A stretch of DNA of 64,000 bases from the NCBI RefSeq assembly GCF_000518605.1, contig NZ_KI912458.1, positions 543,755 to 607,754 of the forward strand, read 5' to 3'. The notes beneath the pieces were generated by a model. It saw nothing but the letters and a program-made list of their open reading frames with translations, ran no database searches and was not told where the DNA came from. A program made the translations under genes and the position numbers. Shown here in pieces: positions 18,228 through 30,433 of the stretch. This DNA comes from Shewanella fidelis ATCC BAA-318. Its GTDB lineage: Bacteria > Pseudomonadota > Gammaproteobacteria > Enterobacterales > Shewanellaceae. Numbering within the stretch: the first letter of the stretch is position 1; each line of letters begins with the position of its first letter.

Positions 18228-19475
18228 TTGCGAATTTTAGTGGTTGAGGACAGCCAAGTCGTTTCTCGGGTAATGCGTCATTTACTCACTCAGGAATTAA
18301 ACTGTGAAGTTGATGTCGCTCCTGATATGCAAAGCGCTACAGCACTACTTGCTGAACATGAATATTTTGTAGCGATAACCGATTTAAACTTACCTGATGC
18401 GCAAGAAGGCGAAATTGTTAAGTTTGTTTTAGCCAAACAGATCCCATGTATCGTATTAACAGGTAGCTGGGATGCCGAGCAGCGAGCGCGGTTATTGCAA
18501 CTTGGTATTGTTGATTACGTTTTTAAAGAGAACCGTTTTAGTTACGAATATACCGCAAAGTTAGTTAAGCGACTTTGTCGTAATCAAAGCGTTAAAGTGC
18601 TAGTTGCCGATGATTCTGTCGTAAGTCGTAAGTTTATTCGTAGCTTGCTTGAGCAGCACTTGTTTCAAGTTATCGAGGCGGATGATGGTGTGTCGGCGTT
18701 GGAAACCCTTAATGATAATCCCGACATAAAGTTATTGATCACCGATTATAATATGCCAAGGCTAGATGGATTTGGCTTGATCATTAAAGTTCGTGAGCAG
18801 TTGAGTCGAGAGGAGCTGGCCATTATTGGTTTATCCAGTGATAGCGACGAAAGTTTATCTGCTCGATTTATCAAAAATGGTGCGAATGACTTTTTGCAAA
18901 AACCTTTTGTACATGAAGAGTTTCACTGCCGCGTACTGACCACATTAGATGCGCTGGATATGGTGACGAAACTCTGGGAACAAGCCAACCTTGATTATTT
19001 GACGAATGTGTATAACCGCCGTTATTTCTTTAATTTGTACGAAGATAAATTGACAAATATTGCACAGAAAAACAGTTCGTTATCCCTAGCGTTACTCGAT
19101 ATCGATTATTTTAAAAAGGTTAATGATAACTACGGTCATGATGTTGGTGATGAGGTGTTGATCGAGTTTGCCAGACGCTTACAGCAATCATTTTCGCAGC
19201 ACTTTACTGTGGCACGGATCGGTGGTGAAGAGTTTGTAGTGGGTTTTAAAGGGCTAAATGTAGAAAAAGCTTATACCCTGCTAGACAGTTTTAGAATGCA
19301 GCTAGAGCTGACGCCAATTACGACTTCAAAAGGTTTACTCAATATTACCGTTAGTACTGGAGTGACTGAGTTTACCCTTGATGAAAATGTTGACGCATTA
19401 CTTAATCGTGCCGACATTGGGCTATATCAAGCTAAGCAGAATGGCCGAAATCTTGTGTGTATTGCGCAAGACTAA
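18228..19475 (+). CDS. Dual-receiver diguanylate cyclase (REC-REC-GGDEF)
   Basis: Two-component output protein that makes cyclic-di-GMP. I choose the TTG at 18228 as start because a very strong AGGAGG sequence lies 8 nt before it; an upstream in-frame GTG at 18177 lacks one. That gives 415 aa. REC1 has its phospho-Asp at about 52 (ITDLNLPD), REC2 at about 173 (ITDYNMPRLDG), and GGDEF is present as GGEEF at about 332-336. The RxxD inhibitory site normally just before GGEEF is absent (SQHF instead), so product inhibition is unlikely. No partner kinase is adjacent. Confidence 0.9.
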   Translation: MRILVVEDSQVVSRVMRHLLTQELNCEVDVAPDMQSATALLAEHEYFVAITDLNLPDAQEGEIVKFVLAKQIPCIVLTGSWDAEQRARLLQLGIVDYVFKENRFSYEYTAKLVKRLCRNQSVKVLVADDSVVSRKFIRSLLEQHLFQVIEADDGVSALETLNDNPDIKLLITDYNMPRLDGFGLIIKVREQLSREELAIIGLSSDSDESLSARFIKNGANDFLQKPFVHEEFHCRVLTTLDALDMVTKLWEQANLDYLTNVYNRRYFFNLYEDKLTNIAQKNSSLSLALLDIDYFKKVNDNYGHDVGDEVLIEFARRLQQSFSQHFTVARIGGEEFVVGFKGLNVEKAYTLLDSFRMQLELTPITTSKGLLNITVSTGVTEFTLDENVDALLNRADIGLYQAKQNGRNLVCIAQD

Positions 19476-19494
19476 TGATTGCAGGTATTAACGT

Positions 19495-19521
19495 AAAAAG
19501 CAGCCATATTGGCTGCTTTTT
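19495..19521. terminator. Bidirectional terminator
   Basis: AAAAAGCAGCCA-TAT-TGGCTGCTTTTT between two converging genes (diguanylate cyclase and DUF5916 protein). Confidence 0.9.
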
Positions 19522-19557
19522 GGCTTTTATACTAATTGGTATTACTTCCATACTCAA

Positions 19558-21906
19558 TTAGAGTAACCAAGCGTAACTGAGCTTCATAAAGTAGGTTTCT
19601 TCAGTTTTCATTAATGAGTCAATCGCATCATCCGCTTTTAGACCATCAGAGTAACCTAAGTAGAACACACTTTGTGGGTTGAGCTTGTAGCCGTACAACA
19701 CTTCATTACCTAATTGCTGATATTGTGCATTTGGTGTGCTGTATTTATATAAGCTTTGATCGCGTTCGATATCAGTATATACACTCGAAATACGAATGAA
19801 GTTGTGAATGTCGATATACCAACTGAGGCGCAAGTCACTTAAGTTGGCAGTAAATAAACGTCCTTCATCTACGTCTAGAGTGCGATACACATGGGATAAA
19901 TCCATTTCAATTGAATCGGTAATCTTCCAATTAACACCCGGATTAAACTTTACTCGGGTGCCGAGTTGGTCATTGGCAAAATCGACATCGTCGCCATAGT
20001 TGACATCAACCTCTAAAAATAGCGTTCTGGTTGGTTTTATATTGCCATAGAACCAGCCCATGGTTTCGGTAAACATCTGTGTATTGCCATCAATAGCCAG
20101 AGAAGCGCCATTATGACGGCGGCCAACGCGATCTCGGTGAACGACACCAAAGGTGGCATAACTTTGCCATTGGCCATTAACCTGTATTCTCATTTCCGCT
20201 TCTTGTTCAAGCTTTTCATTAGCTTGATTATGGCTAATATCCCAATCACCACTTAGTCTTACTTCATTGAAAAAGCCTGCAGTTGGATACCAAGTGTAGC
20301 CACCACCAGTGACAAACTTTTTAAAATCCACTTTTTCGATAAAGCCAAGATCGGCACGGAAGTCATCACCGACAGAAGTGTACTGTGCAAAAGCGTCCCA
20401 GTTGCGAGATTCATATTGATACTTGAGCAAATACATATCATCGCTAAAACTGCCATCTTTTTGCGTTCTTAAAACTCGCTCATTAACGCCGCAGTCAGTT
20501 AAGTCGCAATTTTGCTTTGGTAAGCAGTCGTCGGTGTTACAAAACGCTTTGTATAGTTCTTCTGGATACTCGGTATCAGACACAACATACTGAGCGATAA
20601 AGGTATCATGATCACTTGGTTGATATTTTACGTCTAAACTGCTGACATAATTATGGTAATCCTCGCTCTTTTTTGCGGTAACAAGGGCACCAATAGACAG
20701 TGGTTTACCGAAATCAAAACGATATCGACCGGCAAAGTTATGACTTTTCTCATCGATACTGGCAACATCAGAGCTTAAGTTACCCGGCACTAAAAAGTTG
20801 GTATTTGTGTCATCCGTTATCAGTGTCGCAAAGGTATGGTCGCCTAGTTTGCTGGTGAGCTTTAGGCCATAATCCGGAGCACCGATATTGCGCGTGTGTA
20901 AAAGATTTAATTGGGTGTCAAAATAATCTTTATTGTCGAGGAAAAAAGCACGTTTTTCCGGAAAGAATAGGGCAAAAGTACTGTTAATATCCAGCTGTCC
21001 GGCATCGGCTTCGACCTGAGAGAAATCCGGATTTAAGCTGGCACTGAGTAAAGTACTAGGCGTGATCCCCCAACGGACATCTAAGCTAGGTTCAATATTG
21101 TTTTCGTTATCCCACTCACTATTTTCTCGATGCGGCCGATTGCCGGTTCTATTAAGCACGAGTGACGGGGTGATCTGCAGGTCGTTTCCTTGTTCAAGAT
21201 CTGCCAGACCTGAAGCGACACCTAACTGGCACAAGGTACAGTTATTGTTACGATCAATTTGATGGCTTGAAAGACGATGTTCTTCGTTACGAGGATAGAA
21301 TCGAATAAACTCGATCCCCCATGTTTGTTCAGCTTTTGCATCGAAATTGAGCAGTCGTAAAGGGAGTTCTATTTCAACCTGATAACCCGACTCTGTGCGT
21401 TTAGCTGCGCTATACCAAATGCCATCCCACGCATCACTTTCATTACCAGTAAGTTCGTTTTCAATTGAGTCCATTTGTACGCCATAGGCGTTGACGAAGA
21501 ACTGATAGGCAAGCCTCGCATCATTGAATGTATCCAGTTTTATGCCGACGAGATCATCGCCCCATACGTTGTCTCGATCGCTTAAGTTGGCGCGGATCTG
21601 CTCAGGATTAGGATCTTTGGCGATATAACTGATAAATAGACTAGATTGCGTAGAGAAAATTTTCACATCGGTTTCAACCGGCGCGGGAATATTCTCGCCT
21701 GGGTTGGTTTCAAATGCCAGTTTTGCACTTGCAGCCTGTTGCCACTGGCTCTCATCAAACTTACCATCAATTTCAACTTCTCCCTCAATAGTTGGGATTT
21801 GAATATTAAATTGTGCTGAGTCACCAGCGTGGACAGATGAGCTATAAGAGAAGGTAGACAAGAAAGCGAGTGAAACAATGCGACAAGCAACTGCGTTTTT
21901 AATCAT
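19558..21906 (-). CDS. DUF5916/CBM9-like outer-membrane-associated protein
   Basis: A 782-aa protein with a signal peptide (about 1-27). It has an N-terminal CBM9-like beta-sandwich domain (IEGEVEIDGKFDESQWQQAA, then WGDDLVGIKLDTF and IEFIRFYPRNEEH) and a long C-terminal DUF5916 region with beta-barrel-like alternation. Proteins of this layout are widespread in marine Gammaproteobacteria and Bacteroidetes. The CBM9 part suggests glycan binding, but no enzymatic role is established and names such as hydrolase are unsupported. Two CxxDC-type Cys clusters (about residues 455-475) may form disulfides. It is a single gene with a shared terminator. Confidence 0.8.
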   Translation of the reverse strand: MIKNAVACRIVSLAFLSTFSYSSSVHAGDSAQFNIQIPTIEGEVEIDGKFDESQWQQAASAKLAFETNPGENIPAPVETDVKIFSTQSSLFISYIAKDPNPEQIRANLSDRDNVWGDDLVGIKLDTFNDARLAYQFFVNAYGVQMDSIENELTGNESDAWDGIWYSAAKRTESGYQVEIELPLRLLNFDAKAEQTWGIEFIRFYPRNEEHRLSSHQIDRNNNCTLCQLGVASGLADLEQGNDLQITPSLVLNRTGNRPHRENSEWDNENNIEPSLDVRWGITPSTLLSASLNPDFSQVEADAGQLDINSTFALFFPEKRAFFLDNKDYFDTQLNLLHTRNIGAPDYGLKLTSKLGDHTFATLITDDTNTNFLVPGNLSSDVASIDEKSHNFAGRYRFDFGKPLSIGALVTAKKSEDYHNYVSSLDVKYQPSDHDTFIAQYVVSDTEYPEELYKAFCNTDDCLPKQNCDLTDCGVNERVLRTQKDGSFSDDMYLLKYQYESRNWDAFAQYTSVGDDFRADLGFIEKVDFKKFVTGGGYTWYPTAGFFNEVRLSGDWDISHNQANEKLEQEAEMRIQVNGQWQSYATFGVVHRDRVGRRHNGASLAIDGNTQMFTETMGWFYGNIKPTRTLFLEVDVNYGDDVDFANDQLGTRVKFNPGVNWKITDSIEMDLSHVYRTLDVDEGRLFTANLSDLRLSWYIDIHNFIRISSVYTDIERDQSLYKYSTPNAQYQQLGNEVLYGYKLNPQSVFYLGYSDGLKADDAIDSLMKTEETYFMKLSYAWLL

Positions 21907-22042
21907 TTGTTATTTATGTTTATTTGATGTTGCGCAAATTGTGCCAGAATTCCTTATTCGATAAGACCTTATCACTGTGAGATTTTGTTACAAAACTTGT
22001 CGTAGCTTAAATTTTGAAGTGGTTTTATAAAATTTAGCCATT

Positions 22043-22070
22043 AAAAAAGCCATGTTACACATGGCTTTTT
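22043..22070 (-). terminator. cysZ terminator
   Basis: On the minus strand AAAAAGCCATGT-GTA-ACATGGCTTTTTT, just past the cysZ stop. Confidence 0.9.
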
Positions 22071-22096
22071 ATTGGTATCAATTCGCCCACAACTGG

Positions 22097-22870
22097 CTAG
22101 TCTGGGGCGATAGCGTCATTTTTATAGGCGCCCCGGTATTTATCGACCCACATTGCGGTTGCGCCGCAAATGGCCACTGGCATGACCACGAAGTTGACGA
22201 TTGGGATCATGGCAAATAATGTCACAGCTGCTCCAAAACTAAAGCTAGTCCCCTTAGTTTGGTTAAGTGCAAACTTCATATCATTAAAAGGGACTTTGTG
22301 GTTATCAAATGGATAATCACAGTATTGAATAGCCATCATCCAAGCGCTAAATAAAAACCATAAAACAGGGGCGATGGTTTGGCCAACAAATGGCACTAAA
22401 AACAATAACAGGAATACAATTGCACGGGGTAAATAGTATTTTAGTTTGATCCACTCACGACCTAAAATACGCGGTAAATCTTTTATTAGGTCGATTCCGC
22501 CACCAGTATTGAGTGGTTTACCTGTCAGTTGTTGCTCGACTTTCTCTGCGAGTAAACCATTGAACGGGGCTGCAATCCAGTTCATCACTGAGCTAAAGAT
22601 AAACGACATCACTACGAGTAAAGTTAACACAGCTAAAGGCCATAGAATAAAGTTAAGCCAACTTAAATATTCAGGCAGTTGTCCAGATAGCCAAGCAAAG
22701 ACACTTTCTAGTTGACCAATGGCAAAGTAAATTAGCCCTGCAAACAACAGTAAATTGATTGAAAGAGGAACAAAAACAAATTTCCTTAGGCCTTTAGTTT
22801 TGATCAGGCTAAAGCCATCAAGAAAGTAATTAACCCCACTTTTTTTTTGTACTTGTTTGGTTGTATTCAT
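22097..22870 (-). CDS. cysZ: Sulfate transporter CysZ
   Basis: Inner-membrane protein (257 aa) of the CysZ/EI24 family that supports sulfate uptake for cysteine synthesis. Family features are seen: N-terminal YFLDGFSLIKTKGLRKFVFVP, two pairs of hydrophobic helices, the central LLAEKVEQQLTG and the C-terminal AICGATAMWVDKY. In E. coli it sits next to zipA-ligA and cysK. Here the same genes are nearby but on diverging strands, with smc in between. Confidence 0.93.
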   Translation of the reverse strand: MNTTKQVQKKSGVNYFLDGFSLIKTKGLRKFVFVPLSINLLLFAGLIYFAIGQLESVFAWLSGQLPEYLSWLNFILWPLAVLTLLVVMSFIFSSVMNWIAAPFNGLLAEKVEQQLTGKPLNTGGGIDLIKDLPRILGREWIKLKYYLPRAIVFLLLFLVPFVGQTIAPVLWFLFSAWMMAIQYCDYPFDNHKVPFNDMKFALNQTKGTSFSFGAAVTLFAMIPIVNFVVMPVAICGATAMWVDKYRGAYKNDAIAPD

Positions 22871-23101
22871 AGAAATATTAGGTTGTTAATAATGCGCATT
22901 AGTACGATTGTGAGTCAGTCGGTATTTAATCACAAGTTAAATGCGCTTAATCGATGATAAAAACGTTACAAAATGCATTGAGCTTTGGTAAAGTTAGCCT
23001 AATTACTGGAGCACGATAGCTATTGATTAGTTGAGCTGCTCCATCGCTTAGCCCTAAAACTTAATCGCTATTGTCTAGCGAGGAAATGACTACACGGCAC
23101 C

Positions 23102-26100
23102 ATGAGACTTAAACAGATTAAACTTGCCGGATTCAAGTCATTTGTCGATCCAACCAAAATTCCTTTTCCTAACCCATTAAGCGCCATTATCGGTCCAAAC
23201 GGCTGCGGTAAATCTAACGTAATTGATGCCGTGCGTTGGGTGTTAGGTGAGAGCTCTGCTAAACACCTGCGTGGTGATTCTATGGCTGACGTTATCTTTA
23301 ACGGTTCAACGGCCAGAAGACCTGTTTCTGTTGCCAGCGTTGAGTTAATTTTTGATAACCAAGATGGTCGTTTATTAGGGCAGTACTCTAGTTATCAAGA
23401 AGTCGCAGTTAAGCGCCAAGTCAGTCGCGATGGTGATTCAAATTACTTTCTAAATAATCAAAAATGTCGCCGTAAAGACATTACTGACCTTTTCATGGGA
23501 ACCGGTCTAGGTCCCAGAAGTTACGCGATTATTGAGCAGGGGACCATTTCACGCTTAATTGAGTCTAAGCCGCAAGAGTTAAGGGTATTTATTGAAGAGG
23601 CGGCAGGCATTTCTCGCTATAAAGAGCGCCGCCGTGAAACTGAAAATCGTATTCGCCACACCCGTGAAAATTTAGCCCGTCTTGGGGATATTCGCTCCGA
23701 ACTCGCTAAGCAATTAGAGAAGTTAGCTGAACAAGCTGAAACGGCAAAAAAATACCGCGAGCTTAAACAAGCCGAACGTAAGTGCGATGCAGAACTGTCG
23801 GTTTCTCGGTATCACGAATTAACTCAGCAAATCGCTAAAATTGATGCAGAGTTAGCAAAACTTGAGTTACAGCACGAGCAATTTCTGGCAGAAAATCAGA
23901 CATTAGAGCTTAAGTTAACCGAACTTACTTTAAAACTGAGTGAGCTCGATGCGCAAGAAGCTCATCAAGTTGAAGATTTTTATTTAACCAAAACCCATAT
24001 TGCCAAATTAGAGCAATCTCTGAAGCACCGACAGCTACAAGATGAAAGCTTAGCAGAACGTCTGCAAGAGGTCGCTGCTCAGTTGCAGGCTTATAAAGTT
24101 CGGTGTGTTGAAGACCAAGCCAAGCAAGCTGAGCTGGTTGAACAGCAAAATAAAGCCTCTCCCGATCTGGTATTACTGCGTCAGCAGTTGGGTGAATTTG
24201 ATCGGCAGGTTAGCGATGCGAGTAATATTCTCGAGTCTTTAACTGAACAAACAAATGAGTTAAACGATGTTTATACTCAGGCAAATTTAAAGTTTGAGAT
24301 GAATCGTACTCAGCTTGGCCACCATCAAACAAGTATTGAAAGTAAGCTAAAGCTGATCAGCCGAGTAGAATTACAAGCAGAAACTCTTAAGGCAGAACTT
24401 GAGCAATTAACATCGCAAGACCTTAGTCAACAAGTTGATGCATTATCGCAAGTTGTTGAGCAAGAACAAGAGATTGTCGATGAGCTTAAATATCAACTGG
24501 CAAATGTGAAACAGCAAGAGCAATCTTTATTGATTGAGCAAGATACACTTAAAGTGCAACTAGCTGATGAGCAAGGGCGATTAGCGGTAGTTACCTCGTT
24601 ATTGCCTACCGATACTCCCGACAACGAACAAGCTTTGTGGCAAGTGCTCGAGGTAACTCCGGGGTGGGAGAGTGCAGTCGATATTTTGCTTTCAGGTGTA
24701 TTAAACACACCTGTGCATGCAAGCGGTGAATACCCAGTAGATGTTGATAGCGCACAAGCGATCGCTTTTGGTTTTATCGGCGGTGAAACAGATAATGGTG
24801 TGATCCGTGCGCCTGCAAATCTTGCTCCTTGGCTAAACCATGTCACTTGGTTAGCAAGCCTTAATGAAGCACTGCTGCAACGAGGTTCATTAAAACAAGA
24901 TGAGTTAATTGCGACAGCTGATGGTTATCTTGTCGGCCATGACTTTATTGTTGAGAAGGCACAAGCCACGGGATCGATTGTTGAGCTTAAAAGTGAGCAA
25001 ATGGCGCTCGAACTCAGCACTGAAACTAAACAAGATAAACTTGTTCAACTTAATAATGCTATCGCTGAACTCAAACATGCTTTGCTGCCTTTAACTGAGC
25101 AGATTGAGCAAAAACAGCAGTTTATTCAAGCTAAACAGATTGAGCTGGCAAGCTTTAGCAGCCAACTGCGTTCACAGCAGCAATCTATTAATGATGCATC
25201 CGCACGGTTTAACCAGGCTCAGCAAGAGTTGCTTGAAACTAAGCAAGAGCTTAAACAACTGCAATTTGAAGTGCAGCAGGCAAATGAATTGCAACAGCAA
25301 CTTAAAGTGCAATTAGATAAAGCCGTTGCAGACAAAACCGCTGTTCAGGCTAAAAAGTCAAAGGCTGCTGATGAACTGGCAAAACTAAGACCACAGAGGC
25401 AACAACTCGATAATAAGCTAAGCCAACTATCTGCCAGTGAGCATCAATTACAAACGCAATTGATGCTGATTGCTCAGCAATTAGAGCAACATCAACAGCG
25501 GATAGATGAATTTGAGCAAACACAGTCACAATTGCGTGTGCTTCAGAGTAAAGACGAGACGCTGCAAGATGGTGAACAACAACCATTAAGTGTGCAGTTA
25601 GAACAGGCATTAACAGCACAGAAAGTTAAGCAAGATGCTTTAGCGCAAATTAGATTAGAGCAAGCGTCAATTCAGGAACTGTGCGATAGTGCAGGAACGA
25701 ATAAAAAACAACAGCTTGCGAAGTTAGAAAACTTGACTCAAGCGTTAAGCACGTTAAAGTTACGTCGTGAAGGTTTAAAAGGACAAATTGATAGCCAACA
25801 GCGTATATTAGATGAACAAAGTGTTGATGTTGCGCAAGTCTTATCCACATTAGATGACAATAAGACCACGCTATGGCGTCAAAAAGAGTTAGAGCGATTA
25901 CGTGCGCAAATCGCACACTTAGGTGCCATCAATTTAGCGGCTATTGAAGAGTTTGAACTGCAAAACCAACGTAAGTGTTATTTAGATAGCCAAGATGATG
26001 ATCTTAACGCTGCCCTAAGTAGCCTTGAAGAAGCGATACGCAAAATAGATAAAGAAACAAAGAGTCGCTTTAAAGAGACCTTTGACAAAGTGAATGCTGA

Positions 26101-26536
26101 CTTAGGCTTATTGTTCCCTAAAGTATTCGGTGGCGGTAGTGCATATTTAGCCTTAACTGACGACGACTTGTTAGAAACAGGCGTAACGATTATGGCGAGG
26201 CCACCCGGTAAGAAGAATAGTACGATTCACCTTCTTTCTGGTGGAGAAAAAGCGTTAACGGCTTTATCATTAGTATTTGCTATTTTCAGACTAAATCCGG
26301 CACCGTTTTGTATGCTAGATGAGGTTGATGCACCTTTAGATGACGCCAATGTCGAACGTTTTTGTCGTTTGGTAAAAGAGATGTCGCAAAGTGTGCAATT
26401 TATATATATTAGTCACAACAAGATCACCATGGAATTGGCCGATCAACTTATCGGTGTGACTATGCATGAGCCCGGTGTTTCACGCATTGTGGCGGTTGAT
26501 ATAGATGAAGCGGTGGCACTTGCTGACGCCGGATAA
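23102..26536 (+). CDS. smc: Chromosome segregation protein SMC
   Basis: Condensin ATPase (1144 aa) with an N-terminal Walker A GPNGCGKSN (residues 31-39), two long coiled coils around a hinge (about 505-625), and a C-terminal signature LLSGGEKALTALSL with Walker B FCMLDEVDAPLDD. It organises the chromosome for segregation. This is a true SMC rather than MukB, as in other Shewanella. zipA follows after 23 bp and ligA further on, so they may be co-transcribed. The ribosome-binding site is poor; the start is taken from the conserved MRLKQIKLAGFKSFVDPT. Confidence 0.97.
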   Translation: MRLKQIKLAGFKSFVDPTKIPFPNPLSAIIGPNGCGKSNVIDAVRWVLGESSAKHLRGDSMADVIFNGSTARRPVSVASVELIFDNQDGRLLGQYSSYQEVAVKRQVSRDGDSNYFLNNQKCRRKDITDLFMGTGLGPRSYAIIEQGTISRLIESKPQELRVFIEEAAGISRYKERRRETENRIRHTRENLARLGDIRSELAKQLEKLAEQAETAKKYRELKQAERKCDAELSVSRYHELTQQIAKIDAELAKLELQHEQFLAENQTLELKLTELTLKLSELDAQEAHQVEDFYLTKTHIAKLEQSLKHRQLQDESLAERLQEVAAQLQAYKVRCVEDQAKQAELVEQQNKASPDLVLLRQQLGEFDRQVSDASNILESLTEQTNELNDVYTQANLKFEMNRTQLGHHQTSIESKLKLISRVELQAETLKAELEQLTSQDLSQQVDALSQVVEQEQEIVDELKYQLANVKQQEQSLLIEQDTLKVQLADEQGRLAVVTSLLPTDTPDNEQALWQVLEVTPGWESAVDILLSGVLNTPVHASGEYPVDVDSAQAIAFGFIGGETDNGVIRAPANLAPWLNHVTWLASLNEALLQRGSLKQDELIATADGYLVGHDFIVEKAQATGSIVELKSEQMALELSTETKQDKLVQLNNAIAELKHALLPLTEQIEQKQQFIQAKQIELASFSSQLRSQQQSINDASARFNQAQQELLETKQELKQLQFEVQQANELQQQLKVQLDKAVADKTAVQAKKSKAADELAKLRPQRQQLDNKLSQLSASEHQLQTQLMLIAQQLEQHQQRIDEFEQTQSQLRVLQSKDETLQDGEQQPLSVQLEQALTAQKVKQDALAQIRLEQASIQELCDSAGTNKKQQLAKLENLTQALSTLKLRREGLKGQIDSQQRILDEQSVDVAQVLSTLDDNKTTLWRQKELERLRAQIAHLGAINLAAIEEFELQNQRKCYLDSQDDDLNAALSSLEEAIRKIDKETKSRFKETFDKVNADLGLLFPKVFGGGSAYLALTDDDLLETGVTIMARPPGKKNSTIHLLSGGEKALTALSLVFAIFRLNPAPFCMLDEVDAPLDDANVERFCRLVKEMSQSVQFIYISHNKITMELADQLIGVTMHEPGVSRIVAVDIDEAVALADAG

Positions 26537-26559
26537 ACATAAGAGATACAGGGTAACCA

Positions 26560-27534
26560 ATGGAAAATTTGCAACTGGTATTGCTATTTTTAGGTGCGAT
26601 AGCCATTATCGCCGTACTTGTGCATGGTTTTTGGTCGATAAGAAAGCAGCAGCCTAAAGGGTATAAACAAAGCCCTATGACCGACATTAATCGTGATCGT
26701 CGTGATGCTGATGGTTTTGATAACGATGGCATTGGTGAGGTTAGGGTTGTAAAAGCGGCCGCAGTAGAAAGTTCACCAGCAAGCGAGGCGACGACAAATA
26801 GTCGCAAGAGTGATGATACAGCTGCTTTTGCAGGCGCGAGTACAAGTACTTTTGAATTAAGCCAGACTCCGGCGGAAAAGATAAGCAAAACTCGTGTAGA
26901 GCCATCGCTATCGTCAAATAACACAGACATTGATGAGCAAACACCTGTTCAAGAGTCGCTTTTTGCAACAGATGAAACAGTGACTGCACCCGCTAAAACA
27001 GCGACGCAGCAGAGCAACCACCCAGCGCAAGAACAAGCGCAAGTTAGTCATCAAACCGCTGAAGCGCAACAGCAGGTAACTGCAGAAGCCGTTGCTGAAC
27101 CAGAGCCTGCTGAAGAATTAGGTGAACCACAGGATGTATTGGTATTACACGTGGTGGCCAAAGAAGGTGAAGAGCTGCATGGTGCAGAGTTATTGCCATG
27201 TTTATTAACGCTTAACTTCAAGTTTGGCGACATGAATATTTTCCATCGCCATGAAGATAACGCAGGTACTGGCAAAGTATTATTCTCTATGGCCAACATG
27301 GTTAAACCTGGTGTATTTGATCCGGATAATATGGAGCAGTTCACCACTCAAGGTGTGGTGTTATTTATGACTCTACCATGCCATGGTGATGCGTTAATGA
27401 ATTTTTCAATTATGCTGAATTCAGCACACCAAATTGCAGATGATTTAGGTGGTGAAGTACTGGACGGTGGCCGTGAACTTTGGCAAGAAAGTACTAAACA
27501 AAATTATATTCAACGTATTCGAGCGCTAGTTTAA
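26560..27534 (+). CDS. zipA: Cell division protein ZipA
   Basis: Inner-membrane anchor of FtsZ in the division ring. The 324 residues comprise an N-terminal membrane segment (about 4-25, then basic [11 protein letters not shown]), a variable Ala/Glu/Gln-rich linker (about 60-180), and the FtsZ-binding domain (about 190-322: [42 protein letters not shown]). It starts 23 bp after smc and is followed by a terminator before ligA. Confidence 0.96.
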   Translation: MENLQLVLLFLGAIAIIAVLVHGFWSIRKQQPKGYKQSPMTDINRDRRDADGFDNDGIGEVRVVKAAAVESSPASEATTNSRKSDDTAAFAGASTSTFELSQTPAEKISKTRVEPSLSSNNTDIDEQTPVQESLFATDETVTAPAKTATQQSNHPAQEQAQVSHQTAEAQQQVTAEAVAEPEPAEELGEPQDVLVLHVVAKEGEELHGAELLPCLLTLNFKFGDMNIFHRHEDNAGTGKVLFSMANMVKPGVFDPDNMEQFTTQGVVLFMTLPCHGDALMNFSIMLNSAHQIADDLGGEVLDGGRELWQESTKQNYIQRIRALV

Positions 27535-27562
27535 ACCTGATTTGCTGTGAGGTTGTGCCTAA

Positions 27563-29638
<2,076 letters not shown>

Positions 29639-29671
29639 CGGTTGTTGTCGTTAGTCATTGCTTTATTGTTT

Positions 29672-29706
29672 AAAGCTCTCAAGCCATTGGCTGGGAGCTT
29701 TTTTAT
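29672..29706 (+). terminator. ligA terminator
   Basis: AAAGCTC...GAGCTTT hairpin with an inner GCC/GGC stem, followed by TTTTATT. Confidence 0.8.
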
Positions 29707-29773
29707 TTGTGCGCTTGAATAATGCTGAAATAGCACCATATCTTATGTAAGTGGCTTAGATTAGGGATAGTTT

Positions 29774-30241
29774 TTGAATTTTAGCAATATCACTTGGCTT
29801 GATGATAAAGGCCACGTTAAACCACCTATTATGCTGTACCTATTATTGGTTTTCATTGCGCGGGGATGGTGTGTATTCATTGCATCTTTGACTCAAGCGA
29901 GTGATCGAGCGGCGTTGGTTACATTATTCTACCCTCATAAAGATGACTTCCTTATGGCATTAGCTGCGGGAGCGGGCGCATTGTTTATTTACGCCGCAGT
30001 GATCGCAGAAAGAAAACGTAAGCCCGCTTGGGTTCGGCACCTGTTTCCCTATATGAAGTGGTTGCTACTTGGGCTATTAATTGTTGATGGTGCTTTGCTT
30101 ATTCAGCGGATATTACATAGCTACTACGCATATAGTTGGAGTATGGGTTTAGACGCGTTATTTCTATTTTGGAGTTGCTTATACTTGTATAAATCCAAAC
30201 ATCTGCGACTGTACTTTAATGATTGGCAAGAAAAACAATAA
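29774..30241 (+). CDS. DUF2919 (YfeZ-like) inner-membrane protein
   Basis: A 155-aa protein with four hydrophobic segments (about 17-37, 58-80, 96-112 and 128-143) and features of DUF2919: an N-terminal KPPIMLYLLLVFIARGWCVFI, then LFYPHKDDFLMALAAGAGAL. E. coli YfeZ is a member; the function is unknown. It begins with TTG, with AGGGA 7 nt before. It probably has its own promoter, since ligA ends in a terminator. Confidence 0.8.
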   Translation: MNFSNITWLDDKGHVKPPIMLYLLLVFIARGWCVFIASLTQASDRAALVTLFYPHKDDFLMALAAGAGALFIYAAVIAERKRKPAWVRHLFPYMKWLLLGLLIVDGALLIQRILHSYYAYSWSMGLDALFLFWSCLYLYKSKHLRLYFNDWQEKQ

Positions 30242-30433
30242 AAAAAGACGCTGCAAGCAGCGTCAAATAGGGATGCTTTTGCAGAGAGTCACTCTGTAAA
30301 AGACGCCTTATGTTTACGATAAAACCTTTACCGTTTGATCAAGGGTTATACAGCAACCTAGATCGTCAGAGTAAAAGGACAATTGACAGTATTGTTTCTT
30401 AACGATCTTTCGGGGCGACCAGTGTTAAGGAAC
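30240..30433 (-). ncRNA. Candidate small RNA, about 194 nt
   Basis: A minus-strand transcription unit can be read with all its parts and no ORF. The promoter is TTGTAT-17-TATACT (30468 to 30440). The start would be near 30433, and an intrinsic terminator (GACGCTG-loop-CAGCGTC followed by seven T, 30264 to 30240) ends it. The terminator has its T-tract only on the minus strand, so it cannot serve the DUF2919 gene. Inside is a 12-bp stem with one mismatch, TTGTTCCTTAAC/GTTAAGAAACAA, and a second hairpin CAGAG-TGACT-CTCTG. It does not resemble 6S, Spot42, GcvB or tmRNA that I recall. Confidence 0.45.

Noticed and set aside
23086..23112. 8-codon ORF overlapping the smc start as a possible leader peptide
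   Set aside because: The Shine-Dalgarno-like GAGG is only 2 nt before its ATG, too close, and it ends out of frame within smc with no overlap pattern.
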